Part shown: positions 5,298 to 6,243 of the stretch, piece after piece | How the letters are laid out: each line of letters begins with the position of its first letter | Numbering within the stretch: position 1 is the stretch's first letter | NCBI GenBank assembly: GCA_000715855.1 | Contig: KL571324.1 | Location: forward strand, 11,972-18,214 | DNA: 6,243 nt | Source of the DNA: Actinoplanes liguriensis | Lineage (GTDB): Bacteria; Actinomycetota; Actinomycetes; Mycobacteriales; Micromonosporaceae | Direction: 5' to 3' | Notes under the pieces: generated by a model | What the model was told of the DNA's origin: nothing | The model's input: the letters and a program-made list of their open reading frames with translations, nothing else | Databases searched by the model: none | Translations under genes and position numbers: made by a program

Positions 5298-5303
5298 GAA
5301 AGG
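5298..5303 (+). promoter_or_regulatory. Ribosome binding site deciding the mscR start
   Basis: GAAAGG ends 12 nt before the ATG at 5316, a somewhat long spacing. The in-frame GTG at 5307 would be only 3 nt away, which is too close, so ATG 5316 is preferred. Confidence 0.5.
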
Positions 5304-5315
5304 TGCGTGCGACAG

Positions 5316-6243
5316 ATGAGTCAGCGGGTGCGGGGCGTGATCGCCCGGGAGAAGGGCAAACCGGTCGAGATCGCGACCATCGTGATTCCCGACCCCGGGC
5401 CGGGCGAGGCCGTGGTGCGGGTGCAGACGTGCGGCGTCTGCCACACCGACCTGCACTACCGGGAGGGCGGGATCAACGACGAGTTCCCGTTCCTGCTCGG
5501 GCACGAGGCGGCCGGGGTCGTCGAGGCGGTCGGCGACGGCGTGACCGACGTGGCGCCCGGTGACTTCGTGGTGCTCAACTGGCGTGCGGTCTGCCGCAAC
5601 TGCCGGGCCTGCAACAAGGGCAAGCCGTGGTACTGCTTCAACACCCACAACGCCAAGCAGAAGATGACCCTGGAGGACGGCACCGAGCTCTCCCCGGCGC
5701 TGGGCATCGGCGCGTTCGTGGAGAAGACGCTGGTGCACGCCGGCCAGTGCACGAAGGTGGACCCGCAGGCCCGGGCGGCCGCGGTCGGCCTGCTCGGCTG
5801 CGGCGTGATGGCCGGCCTCGGCGCGGCGATCAACACCGGCGGGGTGACCCGCGGCGACTCGGTCGCGGTGATCGGCTGCGGCGGGGTCGGCAACGGCGCG
5901 GTGGCCGGCGCGGCGCTGGCCGGGGCGACGACGATCGTCGCCGTCGACACCGACGACCGGAAGCTGGAGTGGGCCCGCGGCTTCGGCGCCACCCACACGA
6001 TCAACGCGCGCGAGCACGACGTGGTCGAGCGGGTGCGCGAGCTGACCGGTGGCTTCGGTGCCGACGTGGTGGTCGAGGCGGTCGGGCGTCCGGAGACGTA
6101 CAAGCAGGCCTTCTATGCCCGTGATCTGGCCGGCACGGTCGTGCTGGTCGGCGTGCCGACTCCCGACATGACGATCGAGCTGCCGCTGCTCGACGTCTTC
6201 GGCCGCGGCGGCGCGCTGAAGTCAAGCTGGTACGGCGACTGCC
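5316..6243 (+). CDS. mscR: S-(hydroxymethyl)mycothiol dehydrogenase (mycothiol-dependent formaldehyde dehydrogenase), 3'-truncated by window edge
   Basis: The first 309 residues of a zinc-containing medium-chain alcohol dehydrogenase are present; the family is about 360 residues, so roughly 50 are missing at the right edge. It oxidises S-hydroxymethylmycothiol, formed from formaldehyde and mycothiol, with NAD+; family members also reduce S-nitrosomycothiol. The catalytic zinc site is C42 (CGVCHTD), H63/E64 (GHEAAG) and C162 (LLGCGVMAG). The structural zinc site is C93, C96, C99 and C107. The Rossmann motif VIGCGGVG is at 185-192, with D211 closing the NAD-specific strand. The segment [17 protein letters not shown] and the WYGDC near the end are highly characteristic of this subfamily against other alcohol dehydrogenases. 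It follows marR by 33 bp. In related genomes a metallo-beta-lactamase-fold gene often follows, but that is outside the window. Confidence 0.93.
   Translation, partial: MSQRVRGVIAREKGKPVEIATIVIPDPGPGEAVVRVQTCGVCHTDLHYREGGINDEFPFLLGHEAAGVVEAVGDGVTDVAPGDFVVLNWRAVCRNCRACNKGKPWYCFNTHNAKQKMTLEDGTELSPALGIGAFVEKTLVHAGQCTKVDPQARAAAVGLLGCGVMAGLGAAINTGGVTRGDSVAVIGCGGVGNGAVAGAALAGATTIVAVDTDDRKLEWARGFGATHTINAREHDVVERVRELTGGFGADVVVEAVGRPETYKQAFYARDLAGTVVLVGVPTPDMTIELPLLDVFGRGGALKSSWYGDC

Noticed and set aside
5307..5309. GTG as alternative mscR start
   Set aside because: It lies only 3 nt from the GAAAGG site, and the family typically begins MSQxVRGVI, matching ATG 5316.
4428..6017. Long minus-strand open frame opposite cupin, marR and mscR
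   Set aside because: It is antisense to three recognisable families, has biased composition, and shows no motif or ribosome binding site.
1..6243. CRISPR array, tRNA, rRNA, insertion sequence or prophage signals
   Set aside because: I saw no regularly spaced repeats, tRNA-like cloverleaf, transposase or integrase motifs, or terminal inverted repeats with target duplications.

Overview
The window looks like chromosomal DNA from a high-GC actinobacterium. Codon third positions are strongly G/C. The last gene is a mycothiol-dependent formaldehyde dehydrogenase, and mycothiol is made only by Actinobacteria. At least one gene has the leaderless promoter geometry common in that phylum. A Micromonosporaceae host such as Actinoplanes fits the protein sequences by eye, but this was not tested by any search. 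All supported genes lie on the + strand.

Left part (1-2213): the C-terminal portion of a large superfamily-1 (UPF1/Dna2-like) helicase with a C-terminal DUF559/MTES_1575/Vsr-like nuclease domain. Its N-terminus, including the Walker A motif, lies beyond the left edge. The architecture resembles single-protein helicase-nuclease defence systems of the Hhe type. Codon use is somewhat more AT-tolerant than in the neighbours, and there is one TTA leucine codon.

Non-coding part (2214-2552): 339 bp with lower GC than the genes, rich in inverted repeats. A promoter-like pair (TTGTTT-N17-GATAAT, 2379-2407) would start a transcript at the foot of a long foldable leader (2411-2524), followed by a strong ribosome binding site. 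This leader is the best candidate in the window for something undescribed.

Middle (2553-4597): a cytoplasmic PAS / degenerate GGDEF / EAL protein, predicted to degrade cyclic di-GMP and not to make it. It is followed after 14 bp by a small single-domain cupin. Two hairpins after the cupin (4562-4593 and 4653-4704) probably end this transcription unit.

Right part (4598-6243): a 235-bp intergenic region, then a MarR-family regulator with a probable leaderless start and a cysteine in the DNA-binding helix region. After 33 bp comes the first 309 codons of S-(hydroxymethyl)mycothiol dehydrogenase (mscR), running off the right edge. The regulator and enzyme probably form one unit for formaldehyde or S-nitrosomycothiol stress, with the regulator possibly sensing thiol chemistry. 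The three functional blocks (helicase, cyclic di-GMP/cupin, MarR/MscR) show no obvious link to each other.
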